Source: an uncultured Ruminococcus sp. (GTDB lineage Bacteria > Bacillota > Clostridia > Oscillospirales > Acutalibacteraceae). Taken from it: a stretch of DNA of 25,581 nucleotides. A program made the position numbers and the translations under genes. How positions within the stretch are numbered: position 1 is the stretch's first letter; every line of letters begins with the position of its first letter. Shown piece after piece: positions 14,753 through 23,072 of this stretch. The notes below the pieces were generated by a model that saw nothing but the letters and a program-made list of their open reading frames with translations, did no database searches and was not told the origin of the DNA. The stretch spans positions 1-25,581 of the forward strand of contig CACYBZ010000192.1 in NCBI GenBank assembly GCA_902772795.1, given 5' to 3'.

Positions 14753-16681
14753 ATGAATTTTTCCAAAAAAGTGTTATCGGTTGTGATGACTGCCGTCATG
14801 TTGCAGAGTGTAGCGGTAACAGGTATTATCACCGCTACCGCCTACAATACGGTTTCCGAAGAAAGTCAGGAGCAGATTACACAGTCTTATAAGAACTTTA
14901 ATTATGTTGTCGCTGACAACAAAGTTACCATCACCGAGTACAATGGCTATGACGAAACAGTCACCATACCGTCCTATATCAACGGTAAAAAGGTTACTGC
15001 CATCGGTGAGGGAGCATTTTACTGGAACGATACCATAAAAAAAGTCATTATTCCCGGTACGGTAACAAGTATCGGCAGAAATGCTTTCTGCGATTGTGAA
15101 AAATTAGCAACAGTCAGTATTCCCGACAGTGTGTCCACTATTGAAAGTGGGGCTTTCCAGTCTTGTGGTTCTCTCACATCTTTTATCTTTCCAAAAAACC
15201 TGACCACAATTAGTTCATCTGCTTTTGCTTACACTGCATTGACAAATGTTGTCTTACCGGACAATATCCGCTATATTGAAGGATGTGCTTTCATGGGTTG
15301 TAAGATGACAGAGTTGCAGATTTCCCATTCTGTTTCCACAATCGGTAGCTGGGCATTTGAGGGCTGTGAAAACCTGGAAACACTGACGATTCCCGAAAAT
15401 GTCAAAGTTATTGGTGAATGGGCTTTCGGAGGGTGTACATCATTGAAGAATATTATTATTCCCGATAATGTTACAACTATCGAAAAATGTGCTTTCTGTG
15501 GTTGTTCCTCGGTTGTCGATGTTCTTCTTCCCAACGGTATCACAAAGCTGAATCAGGGTGTATTCAGTGCTTGTTCCAGTCTGAAAAACATCACAGTTCC
15601 CGAGAGTCTGACCCATGTAGGAATTGTCGTTTTTGAATGCTGTGAAAATATTGAAAATGTTTACTATGCAGGAAGTCAGGCACAATGGAATGCCGTCTAT
15701 ATTGATGAATTTTACGATGCCAACCGTTCTTTTGAACAGGCAACTATTCATTACAATGTTGGCGGAGGTTCTGAAATCACTATCAGCGAATTAGAACGAG
15801 TGGTAACGGTGGGAGATACCTTTACTCTTACCACAGACCGCAGTGAACCTGTCAGCTATACATGGAAAAGCGGAGATACTTATGTAGCCACAGTCAATCA
15901 GTCAGGGCGTGTTGTGGCGAGGGAGTGTGGTACAACCCGTATTTACGCTAAATATGACGATAAAAAAACTGTTGCCTGCAAATTGACAGTCAATTCTTTG
16001 CCAGATATCTCATTAGATAAAACGGAGTTGTCAATGAATGTCAACGATATAGATATCCTGACACCGACAAGTTATGATGAAGCAGTAACATATACATTCA
16101 AAAGTAACAACACGGCAGTTGCTACAGTGAACTCATCAGGCAGAGTGGTTGCCAGAGGTGAGGGTACAGCAGTCATTACCGTCATTGCTTCCAACGGAGG
16201 CAGGGAAACCTGTGAAGTAACTGTTGCACCGCAGAAAAAAATAGCTCTTGTATTGCAGGAAATGTATATGTGGCAACCGTCCGCATCTTCAGGGAATACC
16301 TACACATTCAAGAGCAATAATACCGCTGTTGCTACCGTAAACAAAGCGGGCAGAATCGTTGCCAGAGGTGAAGGTACCGCAGTCATTACCGCTGTCGCTT
16401 CCAACGGAGCAAAAGCTACTTGTACAGTCAATGTTGTTTCCGAAAGAACACTGACACTGAACAAAACATCACTTTCCCTGACATTACAGAAACAGTATAC
16501 GCTGACACCCATACTTACGCCTGCTGATGACAGTGTTACTTATACATTCAAGAGTAGTGACGCAACTGTTGCCAGTGTAAACAAAGCAGGCAGAATTGTT
16601 GCCAGAGGTATAGGTAAGGCGAATATCACAGTCAAATCCTCCAACGGACTTACCGCTGTGTGCCGTGTTACCGTAAAATAA
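14753..16681 (+). CDS. Secreted BspA-type leucine-rich-repeat protein with Ig-like (BIG2) domains
   Basis: 642 residues. A signal peptide (KK, hydrophobic 7-27, ending near TATA-YN) directs export. About residues 47-325 are BspA-like LRR units of roughly 23 residues (pattern: IP..V..IG..AF..C..L), followed by a typical NVYYAGSQAQWNAV segment. Then come four bacterial Ig-like units, recognisable by YTFKSNNTAVATVN-SGRVVARGEGTA. The third Ig-like unit lacks its first strand and has an irregular start (KKIALVLQEMYMWQP). There is no sortase motif, dockerin, SLH or C-terminal membrane helix, so the protein is secreted or held non-covalently. Adhesion or substrate binding is a family-level guess. 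It is transcribed alone, with its own promoter and terminator. Confidence 0.9.
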   Translation: MNFSKKVLSVVMTAVMLQSVAVTGIITATAYNTVSEESQEQITQSYKNFNYVVADNKVTITEYNGYDETVTIPSYINGKKVTAIGEGAFYWNDTIKKVIIPGTVTSIGRNAFCDCEKLATVSIPDSVSTIESGAFQSCGSLTSFIFPKNLTTISSSAFAYTALTNVVLPDNIRYIEGCAFMGCKMTELQISHSVSTIGSWAFEGCENLETLTIPENVKVIGEWAFGGCTSLKNIIIPDNVTTIEKCAFCGCSSVVDVLLPNGITKLNQGVFSACSSLKNITVPESLTHVGIVVFECCENIENVYYAGSQAQWNAVYIDEFYDANRSFEQATIHYNVGGGSEITISELERVVTVGDTFTLTTDRSEPVSYTWKSGDTYVATVNQSGRVVARECGTTRIYAKYDDKKTVACKLTVNSLPDISLDKTELSMNVNDIDILTPTSYDEAVTYTFKSNNTAVATVNSSGRVVARGEGTAVITVIASNGGRETCEVTVAPQKKIALVLQEMYMWQPSASSGNTYTFKSNNTAVATVNKAGRIVARGEGTAVITAVASNGAKATCTVNVVSERTLTLNKTSLSLTLQKQYTLTPILTPADDSVTYTFKSSDATVASVNKAGRIVARGIGKANITVKSSNGLTAVCRVTVK

Positions 16682-16698
16682 GATAAATAAAAAAACAC

Positions 16699-16731
16699 AA
16701 CACCGAATGATTTCATTCGGTGTTATTTTTT
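16699..16731. terminator. Bidirectional terminator between the LRR and tetR genes
   Basis: AACACCGAATGA (16699-16710) pairs with TCATTCGGTGTT (16713-16724): a 12-base perfect stem. It is followed rightward by ATTTTTTT, and leftward by GTGTTTTTTT, so it can stop both converging genes. Confidence 0.9.
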
Positions 16732-16743
16732 TACAGAAATGAT

Positions 16744-17292
16744 TTACAGATATTTTCTGATACCGTTGAGTATTACATCTTCGGCAAGCTGTGCCATTTC
16801 GGAAGGAGATTCTTTTGCGTCGGTGTTGAGCCAGTTGGCGATTAACCCTACACAACCGTATATCACAAAAAAATAATAATGTTCCATTCGGGCACTGTCT
16901 TTACCGTATGTGGCTACAATACGTTCATAAAGATAGTGTAACAATCTTTTGGTAAAGCTGATGTCACCGTATGCCGAAAGCATGACAATACAGAAATCCT
17001 TGTTATTCAGTAAAAAACAGAATAACGGTTCTAAATTGGTATCTTTCAGCTGAATTCCCTGCTTGTGATATTCGTCAAGAACCGCTTTGAGTTCATTGAA
17101 AAATTCATTTTCTATCTGTTCAAACATATCATAAACATCTTTATAGTGCAGATAGAAAGTGCCACGGTTGATATCTGCTTTTTCACAGATTTCCTTGACG
17201 GTAATATGTTTGATACTTTTTTCTTTCATCAGGGATATCAATGACTGTTTTAAGATTTTTCTTGTTTTTCGTATACGTCTGTCCTGTGCCAT
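16744..17292 (-). CDS. TetR/AcrR-family transcriptional regulator
   Basis: 182 residues. The N-terminal DNA-binding domain has the TetR signature ITVKEICEKADINRGTFYLHY (about 30-50), followed by KDVYDMFEQIE; the C-terminal helical domain is the ligand and dimer part and is poorly conserved. I chose the ATG at 17292 (MAQDRRIRKT) because it places the helix-turn-helix at the usual position; AAAGG lies 13 bases upstream, somewhat far. A longer frame to 17394 would run through the promoter region. It is divergent from the large YhgE gene with overlapping promoters, so it most likely represses that gene and itself. The ligand is unknown. Confidence 0.9.
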   Translation of the reverse strand: MAQDRRIRKTRKILKQSLISLMKEKSIKHITVKEICEKADINRGTFYLHYKDVYDMFEQIENEFFNELKAVLDEYHKQGIQLKDTNLEPLFCFLLNNKDFCIVMLSAYGDISFTKRLLHYLYERIVATYGKDSARMEHYYFFVIYGCVGLIANWLNTDAKESPSEMAQLAEDVILNGIRKYL

Positions 17293-17372
17293 AAAAAAAT
17301 TTCTGCCTTTCTGAACATAAATTTTTAATCTGTTGATTATTATACTTTTTGTTGTAAATTGATTATTGTGTT

Positions 17373-17415
17373 TTGACATATAGTATAGTATCATACATTC
17401 AGGTTGAAAGTCAAC
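17373..17415. promoter_or_regulatory. Overlapping divergent promoters and candidate TetR operator
   Basis: Leftward promoter for tetR: TTGACT (17414-17409), 18-base spacer, TACTAT (17390-17385). A rightward TTGACA at 17373-17378 may serve yhgE, though its -10 is poor (TACATT at 17394, 15-base spacer). GTTGAAAGTCAAC (17403-17415) is a palindrome covering the tetR -35 and is a candidate operator. The overlap means one bound protein could affect both genes. Confidence 0.5.
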
Positions 17416-17445
17416 ACTGAGTTCATTAAAGTAGGTGATTTTTTT

Positions 17446-20400
17446 ATGAGTGAGAAAAAAAAGAAAGTTTTTCTCAAAGGTTTTGTGGTTATCGCATTGC
17501 TGACAGTCATGCTGATTCCCTCTATCTATGCCTGTATTTTCCTTGGTTCGATGTGGGATCCTTACGGCAATATTGACCGCTTACCTGTAGCAGTTGTCAA
17601 TCTGGATAAACCTGTGCAGTATAATGGCAAAACAGTTTCTGTAGGCAGTCAGCTGGTGGAACGGTTAGCAGAAAATCATTCTTTGAATTTCGCTTTTGTC
17701 GATGGCAAGAACGCTCAAAAGGGAATTAAAGACGGAACTTATTATATGGTTATTAATATTCCTGAAAATTTTTCCCACAATGCCACAACCCTGATGTCAG
17801 ATAATCCACAGAAAATGGAACTGAATTATGAAACAAATCCGGGTAAAAACTATATTGCTTCCAAAATGAGTACGACGGCAATCGCAAAAATTGAAAAGGA
17901 AATTGACGCTACCGTTACCGAAGCCTATACCCAGACGGTTTTTGATGAAATCGGCAGTACGGCAGACGGTCTGAACAATGCCGTAAACGGAACAAAGAAA
18001 ATCAGTAACGGCGTTGTGCAACTGAAAGACGGCAATATCAAAATTACTGACAATCTGAAAACACTTTCTGACCGTTCACAGACGTTTGAAAACGGTGTTG
18101 CCACACTCAATTCAGGGCTGAAAGATTATACAGGCGGTGTGTTCAAAGTCAATACAGGTGCATGGCAGTTGTTTAACGGATTGAATACCCTTAACAACAA
18201 TGTTCCCGCACTCGCTGACGGAATCAATACTTTAACCAACGGAAGTAATTCCCTGAAAACAGGTATCAGTGCCTATACAAACGGTGTTGCTGATGTAAAA
18301 AAAGGTGTGATTACCCTCAGCGACAACTCTGTCAAGCTAAAAAACGGAGCAGTCACTTTGAAAGACGGTACAACACAGTTATACAGTGGTATCAGTGCCT
18401 ATACAGACGGTGTTGCTAAAGTCGATAGTGGTGTCAATGAACTGAACGCCAATTCGACGGCACTCAAAGAAGGTACAGCACAATTAACTGACGGAACAAC
18501 TTCTTTACAAAACGGTCTGACAGCTTATACACAAGGTGTTGCCAAAGCTAATGACGGTGTCAATACTCTTAAAGAGAATTCCTCGGCACTCAATAACGGA
18601 GCAACCGCTTTATCAGACGGAGCAAGTACTCTGGCAGATGGTGTTCATTCCTATACGGACGGTGTCGCCAAAGCCAAAGATGGGGCAAATACCCTGAATA
18701 AAAATTCCTCGGCACTCAATGACGGGGCAAAAGCCTTGTCAGACGGAGCAGATACGCTGGAAAAGGGTATCAATGACTATACCAAAGGTGTTAACGATAT
18801 CAGAAACGGTGCTTCTGTTCTCTGCGAAAATACAGATACACTTAAAGGCGGTATGCAGAGTCTTTCCGCAGGGTCTGCGTCACTTGGTGACGGAGCAAAT
18901 ACACTCAAAACAGGATTGCAACAAATGTCTGACAAACTCGGTACAACGGTCAACGCTGAAACAGCAACAAATATCCATCAACTTTCACAAGGTCTTACCG
19001 CACTTGGCAACGGTATCGACCAACTGAATACCGCTGTACAGAATACTTCCGCTTCTGGACTTTCGGCAGATCTGACCAATACAGGAACAAACTTACAGTC
19101 GGCAGGTCTTGGACTTGTCAAAGCCAAAGACGGTCTGCAAAATCTTCAGACGGAAATTCAGAAAATCGCATCTTCCGAATGGTTTTTAAAGCTTGATGCG
19201 GAAACACAACAATCCGTTATAACTTCCCTGACATCTTCCGCACAGCAGATAGGAGGCGGACTTTCCGACACACAGACAGGGCTCACCAATGCCTCTGTTA
19301 CACTGAATTCGGCAGGCGGAAATGCCAGACAAACGGCACAGTCTTTCAATGTACTGAAAAACAGCGTAAAAACACTTAATGACAGTGCAAAGCTTGTCTT
19401 GCCGACAGCAAGCACTACCGTAACACAATTATATAACGGTCTTGATACTGTAAAAACATCGCTGGACAATCAGATTATTGTCGGAGCAGAAAATCTTTCG
19501 GGTGGTGCTTACCGTCTGAATCAGGGAGCTTTACAGTTACAAAACGGTCTTAATGCCTATACGGACGGTGTCGGCAGACTGAATGACGGTTTACAGTTAC
19601 TTGACAGTAAAAGTCTTTTACTCAATGGCGGTATCGGTAATCTGAAAAACGGAGTATGGACATTCCATACAGGACTGGAAACATACACCAGCGGTGTCGG
19701 TACGCTGACAATGGGTATCAATACACTGAATGAAAATTCCGCTACCCTTAACGGAGGGGCAAATTCCCTTAAAAACGGAGCATTGACACTCAACAGCGGA
19801 ATTCAGACCTATACTTCAGGTGTCGGTACACTCGCTGACGGACTGAATACCCTTAATGAAAACTCTCCTGCTCTCAATAGCGGAGCAACACAACTTCACA
19901 ACGGTACAGTCACACTTCATGATGGTGTTATTGCCTATACTGCGGGTGTCAATACACTCGCTGACGGAATCCACACCCTTAACAGAAATTCTATGGCACT
20001 CAATGACGGAGCAAAACAACTCAATGACGGAGCAGATACCTTGAACAGCGGTATTGTTGACTATACCAATGGTGTTTCTGCTTTGGCAGACGGTATTTCC
20101 ACTCTGGACAGCAACAGCAAATCTCTCAACGACGGAGCAACAAAACTGGCAGACGGTATCAGTCAGCTGAATACCAATGTACCGACATTGTCGAATGGTG
20201 TTGTTCAGCTGAAAGACGGAGCAAAGACACTTGCAGACGGTACAAAGGAACTTGACAGTCATTCTTCCCAGCTTACAAGTGGCAGTACACAATTACTTGA
20301 CGGTTCGCAGAAAATTGCTGATGGTTCACAGAAACTTTATCAGGGTTCAGAAACACTCAGTAACGGTATTGTCACCCTGGAGAACGGTCTGACAACTTTA

Positions 20401-21129
20401 GGCAACGGTCTTTCGGACGGAGCGAAAAAGGCAGAAAGTACAAAACTGACACAGACTTCAAAAGACATGTTTGCTTCTCCTGTGGAAACGGTGGAAACAC
20501 AGATATCCAGTATCAGTAACAACGGTTCAGCAATGGCAGCATATATGATGTGTGCAGGAATGTGGGTGGCAGGACTGGCATTCTGCGTACTGATAGATGT
20601 CGAAAAAGACCCTGAAAGAATCAGACAACGTCATTCCCTGAAATGGCAGAGAATATTGCATATGATTGTTTTCTCTGCAGGTTCAGGGGCAATACTGGTC
20701 GCATTACTGATGTTACTTAACGGTATGCAACCGGCTTATATCGGCAGAACATTCGCACTGGCTATTATGACGGCTTTCGCTTTTACCTGTATTATTTATT
20801 TCTTTAACGTCGTTATGGGTAAAGTCGGGTCATTCTTACTGATAGTACTGCTGGTGTTACAGCTCGGCAGTGCAGGCGGAACATATCCTCTGGATTTATC
20901 GCCCAGTATTTTCCGTGTACTCAAACCGTTTTTCCCGTTCTCCTATGCGGTAGACGGTTTCCGTATGACCATTGCTACCGGCGAAGACATTACTTCTATC
21001 ATGTTGATTCTGGGTGCATTTGCACTGGTATTTGCTACACTGAGTATCATCATTGTAAGATTAAAGGTTCACAGTAAAAAAGAACATCACTTCTCTTTCT
21101 CCGCAGTACTGGAAGAAGCCTTTTCCTGA
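17446..21129 (+). CDS. Giant YhgE/Pip-family membrane protein with X-X-X-L-X-X-G heptad repeats
   Basis: 1227 residues. An N-terminal membrane helix (about 9-33) leads to the YhgE/Pip N-terminal domain (LPVAVVNLDKPV), two blocks of glycine heptads (residues 176-490 and 688-988) split by a non-heptad helical segment (491-687), then a C-terminal ABC-2-like domain with five or six membrane helices from about residue 1030. The heptads match the X-X-X-Leu-X-X-Gly repeats known in this family (TIGR03057); here most are grouped in 42-residue units starting Y-T-x-G-V. Relatives include Lactococcus phage-infection protein Pip, SPP1 receptor YueB and EsaA of type VII secretion, but no such system is nearby. 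The ATG at 17446 has AGGTGA 8 bases upstream; an in-frame TTG at 17404 is unlikely. Function unknown; probably controlled by the divergent TetR gene. Confidence 0.92.
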   Translation: MSEKKKKVFLKGFVVIALLTVMLIPSIYACIFLGSMWDPYGNIDRLPVAVVNLDKPVQYNGKTVSVGSQLVERLAENHSLNFAFVDGKNAQKGIKDGTYYMVINIPENFSHNATTLMSDNPQKMELNYETNPGKNYIASKMSTTAIAKIEKEIDATVTEAYTQTVFDEIGSTADGLNNAVNGTKKISNGVVQLKDGNIKITDNLKTLSDRSQTFENGVATLNSGLKDYTGGVFKVNTGAWQLFNGLNTLNNNVPALADGINTLTNGSNSLKTGISAYTNGVADVKKGVITLSDNSVKLKNGAVTLKDGTTQLYSGISAYTDGVAKVDSGVNELNANSTALKEGTAQLTDGTTSLQNGLTAYTQGVAKANDGVNTLKENSSALNNGATALSDGASTLADGVHSYTDGVAKAKDGANTLNKNSSALNDGAKALSDGADTLEKGINDYTKGVNDIRNGASVLCENTDTLKGGMQSLSAGSASLGDGANTLKTGLQQMSDKLGTTVNAETATNIHQLSQGLTALGNGIDQLNTAVQNTSASGLSADLTNTGTNLQSAGLGLVKAKDGLQNLQTEIQKIASSEWFLKLDAETQQSVITSLTSSAQQIGGGLSDTQTGLTNASVTLNSAGGNARQTAQSFNVLKNSVKTLNDSAKLVLPTASTTVTQLYNGLDTVKTSLDNQIIVGAENLSGGAYRLNQGALQLQNGLNAYTDGVGRLNDGLQLLDSKSLLLNGGIGNLKNGVWTFHTGLETYTSGVGTLTMGINTLNENSATLNGGANSLKNGALTLNSGIQTYTSGVGTLADGLNTLNENSPALNSGATQLHNGTVTLHDGVIAYTAGVNTLADGIHTLNRNSMALNDGAKQLNDGADTLNSGIVDYTNGVSALADGISTLDSNSKSLNDGATKLADGISQLNTNVPTLSNGVVQLKDGAKTLADGTKELDSHSSQLTSGSTQLLDGSQKIADGSQKLYQGSETLSNGIVTLENGLTTLGNGLSDGAKKAESTKLTQTSKDMFASPVETVETQISSISNNGSAMAAYMMCAGMWVAGLAFCVLIDVEKDPERIRQRHSLKWQRILHMIVFSAGSGAILVALLMLLNGMQPAYIGRTFALAIMTAFAFTCIIYFFNVVMGKVGSFLLIVLLVLQLGSAGGTYPLDLSPSIFRVLKPFFPFSYAVDGFRMTIATGEDITSIMLILGAFALVFATLSIIIVRLKVHSKKEHHFSFSAVLEEAFS
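17971..18915 (+). repeat. Heptad array 1 within yhgE, with 42-residue (126-bp) super-repeats
   Basis: Residues 176-490 are continuous 7-residue units, usually x-x-x-L-x-x-G. Exact 126-bp super-units run 18265-18390, 18391-18516, 18517-18642 and 18643-18768, flanked by 147-bp seven-heptad versions at 18118-18264 and 18769-18915. Each starts with a YT heptad such as ISAYTDG and has Asn in place of Gly at the third heptad. Neighbouring units share DNA words such as AATTCCTCGGCACTCAA. Confidence 0.9.
19507..20409 (+). repeat. Heptad array 2 within yhgE, with 42-residue (126-bp) super-repeats
   Basis: Residues 688-988. Super-units of exactly 126 bp start at 19549, 19675, 19801 and 19927, each opening with a YT heptad (LNAYTDG, LETYTSG, IQTYTSG, VIAYTAG). 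From 20053 the last YT unit runs into simple heptads (SQKIADG, SQKLYQG, SETLSNG, IVTLENG, LTTLGNG) without the super-period. The heptad phase is never broken within the block. Confidence 0.9.
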
Positions 21130-21145
21130 CCACTTAACCGAAGAA

Positions 21146-21183
21146 AACACTGTGTATGTTGTATCATACACGGTGTTTTTTTT
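21146..21183 (+). terminator. Intrinsic terminator of yhgE
   Basis: AACACTGTGTATG (21146-21158) pairs with CATACACGGTGTT (21165-21177), 13 pairs with one G-U, a 6-base loop and a following run of T. It lies 16 bases after the yhgE stop. Confidence 0.9.
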
Positions 21184-21214
21184 GTGTGTGAGTTCAAGTA
21201 AAAAAAACTTAAAA

Positions 21215-21295
21215 TTTCGGTCAAGCCTTTTTAAAGGCTTGCGGGGTTCAGGGGCGGAGCCCCTGATGGGATTTTTAAGGGCGAAGCCCTTAAAC
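21215..21295. repeat. Intergenic hairpin repeat, copy D (after yhgE)
   Basis: The first 45 bases equal copy A; the last 25 bases (21271-21295) equal the tail of copy B. Hairpins: AAGCCTTT/AAAGGCTT, CAGGGGC-GGA-GCCCCTG (perfect) and TTTAAGGGC-GAA-GCCCTTAAA (perfect). This is the best-preserved and most complete copy and can serve as the reference for the family. Confidence 0.88.
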
Positions 21296-21369
21296 AAGCA
21301 GAAACCATTAATAAACAAGATGATATGCCGTTTTCTTTGCAGACATTTCCCGAAATACTTTTTCGGGAC

Positions 21370-21399
21370 TTGCTTATTTATGGGTATTTGGTATATAAT
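21370..21399 (+). promoter_or_regulatory. Candidate promoter of the M18 aminopeptidase gene
   Basis: TATAAT at 21394-21399 with TTGCTT at 21370-21375 (18-base spacer). The -10 is good and the -35 moderate. Confidence 0.5.
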
Positions 21400-21480
21400 G
21401 CTTGTAGATGAATTACTCTTTTGTAATTCTGTCATTTGCAGTGTAGCATCTTAACTTTATCTTGAAAGGACAGAATAAAT

Positions 21481-22887
21481 ATGGATAACGAAAAAGAAAC
21501 TTCTAAAACAGCTCAGCTGAAAGAAAAACTTTTTGTTCGGAATGTAAAGGGTCTGCAAAGTGTATCTTCTGATGATATTGCCCAGGCAGATGAATTTGCC
21601 AAAGGCTATATGACATTTCTCAATCACGCTAAAATTGAACGTGAAGCTGTAGCAACGTCCGTACAAATCGCCAGGGAAAATGGTTTTACCGAATATGACT
21701 CCACCAAAAACTATCAGGCAGGCGACAGAGTATATGTGGTCAACCGTAAGAAAAATATCATGCTGGTTGTTTTCGGCAGACAACCCCTTGACAAAGGTGT
21801 CCGTTTTGCCATCGCCCATATCGATTCGCCGAGGCTGGATTTGAAACCCAATCCTCTTTACGAAACCAATGAACTGGCAATGTTCAAGACACATTATTAC
21901 GGCGGTATCAAGAAATATCAGTGGACGACTATTCCTCTGGCATTACACGGCACAGTGGCTTTTAAAGACGGTTCGACTGTCAATGTCACAGTGGGAGAAG
22001 AAGATAACGACCCTTGTTTCTGTGTAACCGACCTTTTACCACATCTTTCCAGAGAGCAGGCTACACAACCGCTTTCCAAAGCAATCGCAGGGGAAAATCT
22101 GAATGTCTTAATCGGAAGCAGACCTTTTGACGACAGCAAAGAAGCTGAACTTGTCAAACTGAATATACTCAACATTCTTTTTGAAAAATACGGTATTACC
22201 GAAGAAGACTTTCTTTCTGCTGAACTTACCCTTGTTCCTGCGTTCAAGGCGAGGGATATCGGTTTTGACCGAAGCATGATAGGGGCTTACGGACATGATG
22301 ACAAAGTCTGTGCCTATCCGGCATTGATGTCAGCTGTCAATACGTATAACCCCGAATATACCGCTATTACGATTCTGGTGGACAAAGAGGAAATCGGCAG
22401 TGACGGCAATACAGGTATGCAGTCCGCTTTTATGGAACATTTCATTAATGAAATCGCTGAAAAGAACGGTCTGAAAGGCTACAAAGTGCTTGATAACAGC
22501 AAATGTCTGTCAGCTGATGTCAATGCAGGATTTGATCCTACTTATTCCAGTGCTTTTGAACAGAACAACAGTTCTTATATCAATCGTGGTGTTGTCATTA
22601 CCAAGTATACAGGCAGTGGCGGTAAATATGACACGTCCGATGCCAGTGCCGAATATATGGCGGAAATCCGTAATCTGCTCGACAAGGAAAATATTCAGTG
22701 GCAAAGCGGAGAACTCGGTAAGGTAGACGGCGGTGGCGGTGGTACGATTGCCAAATATGTTGCCAATCTCAATGTTGATGTTGTTGATCTGGGCGTGCCG
22801 GTACTTTCCATGCACGCACCGCTGGAAGTCATTTCCAAAACGGATTTGTATATGGCATATCGGGCGTTCAAAGCCTTTTTTCAGTAA
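21481..22887 (+). CDS. M18-family metalloaminopeptidase
   Basis: A 468-residue cytosolic zinc aminopeptidase that trims N-terminal residues, often acidic ones in this family, from peptides. Metal-site motifs are IAHIDSPRLDLKPNPLYE (H113, D115), GHDDKVCAYPAL (about D273/D274), DKEEIGSDG (E303/E304) and MHAPLE (H445). The length agrees with bacterial M18 enzymes. The start at 21481 is preceded by AAAGGA. It stands alone with its own promoter and terminator. The exact specificity cannot be read from the sequence. Confidence 0.94.
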   Translation: MDNEKETSKTAQLKEKLFVRNVKGLQSVSSDDIAQADEFAKGYMTFLNHAKIEREAVATSVQIARENGFTEYDSTKNYQAGDRVYVVNRKKNIMLVVFGRQPLDKGVRFAIAHIDSPRLDLKPNPLYETNELAMFKTHYYGGIKKYQWTTIPLALHGTVAFKDGSTVNVTVGEEDNDPCFCVTDLLPHLSREQATQPLSKAIAGENLNVLIGSRPFDDSKEAELVKLNILNILFEKYGITEEDFLSAELTLVPAFKARDIGFDRSMIGAYGHDDKVCAYPALMSAVNTYNPEYTAITILVDKEEIGSDGNTGMQSAFMEHFINEIAEKNGLKGYKVLDNSKCLSADVNAGFDPTYSSAFEQNNSSYINRGVVITKYTGSGGKYDTSDASAEYMAEIRNLLDKENIQWQSGELGKVDGGGGGTIAKYVANLNVDVVDLGVPVLSMHAPLEVISKTDLYMAYRAFKAFFQ

Positions 22888-22898
22888 TTCCGTCAACA

Positions 22899-22931
22899 GC
22901 TTTCTTTACCAACGGAAAGACGAAGCTTTTT
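22899..22931 (+). terminator. Probable terminator of the aminopeptidase gene
   Basis: GCTT-TCTTT (22899-22907) pairs with AAAGA-CG-AAGC (22916-22926), nine pairs with a 2-base bulge, followed by TTTTT. It starts 12 bases after the stop codon. Confidence 0.55.
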
Positions 22932-22970
22932 GGAAAGAATGAATAAATCTTAAATATTTGTACTGATGTA

Positions 22971-22999
22971 TTGAATTACAAGTCAGTTTATTATATAAT
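22971..22999 (+). promoter_or_regulatory. Promoter of the SPFH-domain gene
   Basis: TTGAAT (22971-22976), 17-base spacer, TATAAT (22994-22999), about 70 bases before the start. AAAGGAGAG follows at about 23059. Confidence 0.75.
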
Positions 23000-23072
23000 T
23001 ACGTTGTAAGTGTGCATAATAAACAAATAATGCAATTCATTCAATTTTTATTTACACAAAGGAGAGATAACT

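Noticed and set aside
14590..14892. Open frame overlapping repeat copy C and the LRR gene start
   Set aside because: It begins in repeat DNA and overlaps the signal peptide of the LRR gene in another frame; no coding evidence.
19158..20292. Several antisense open frames opposite yhgE
   Set aside because: They follow from the skewed, periodic codon pattern of the heptad repeats, lack ribosome sites and resemble no protein family.
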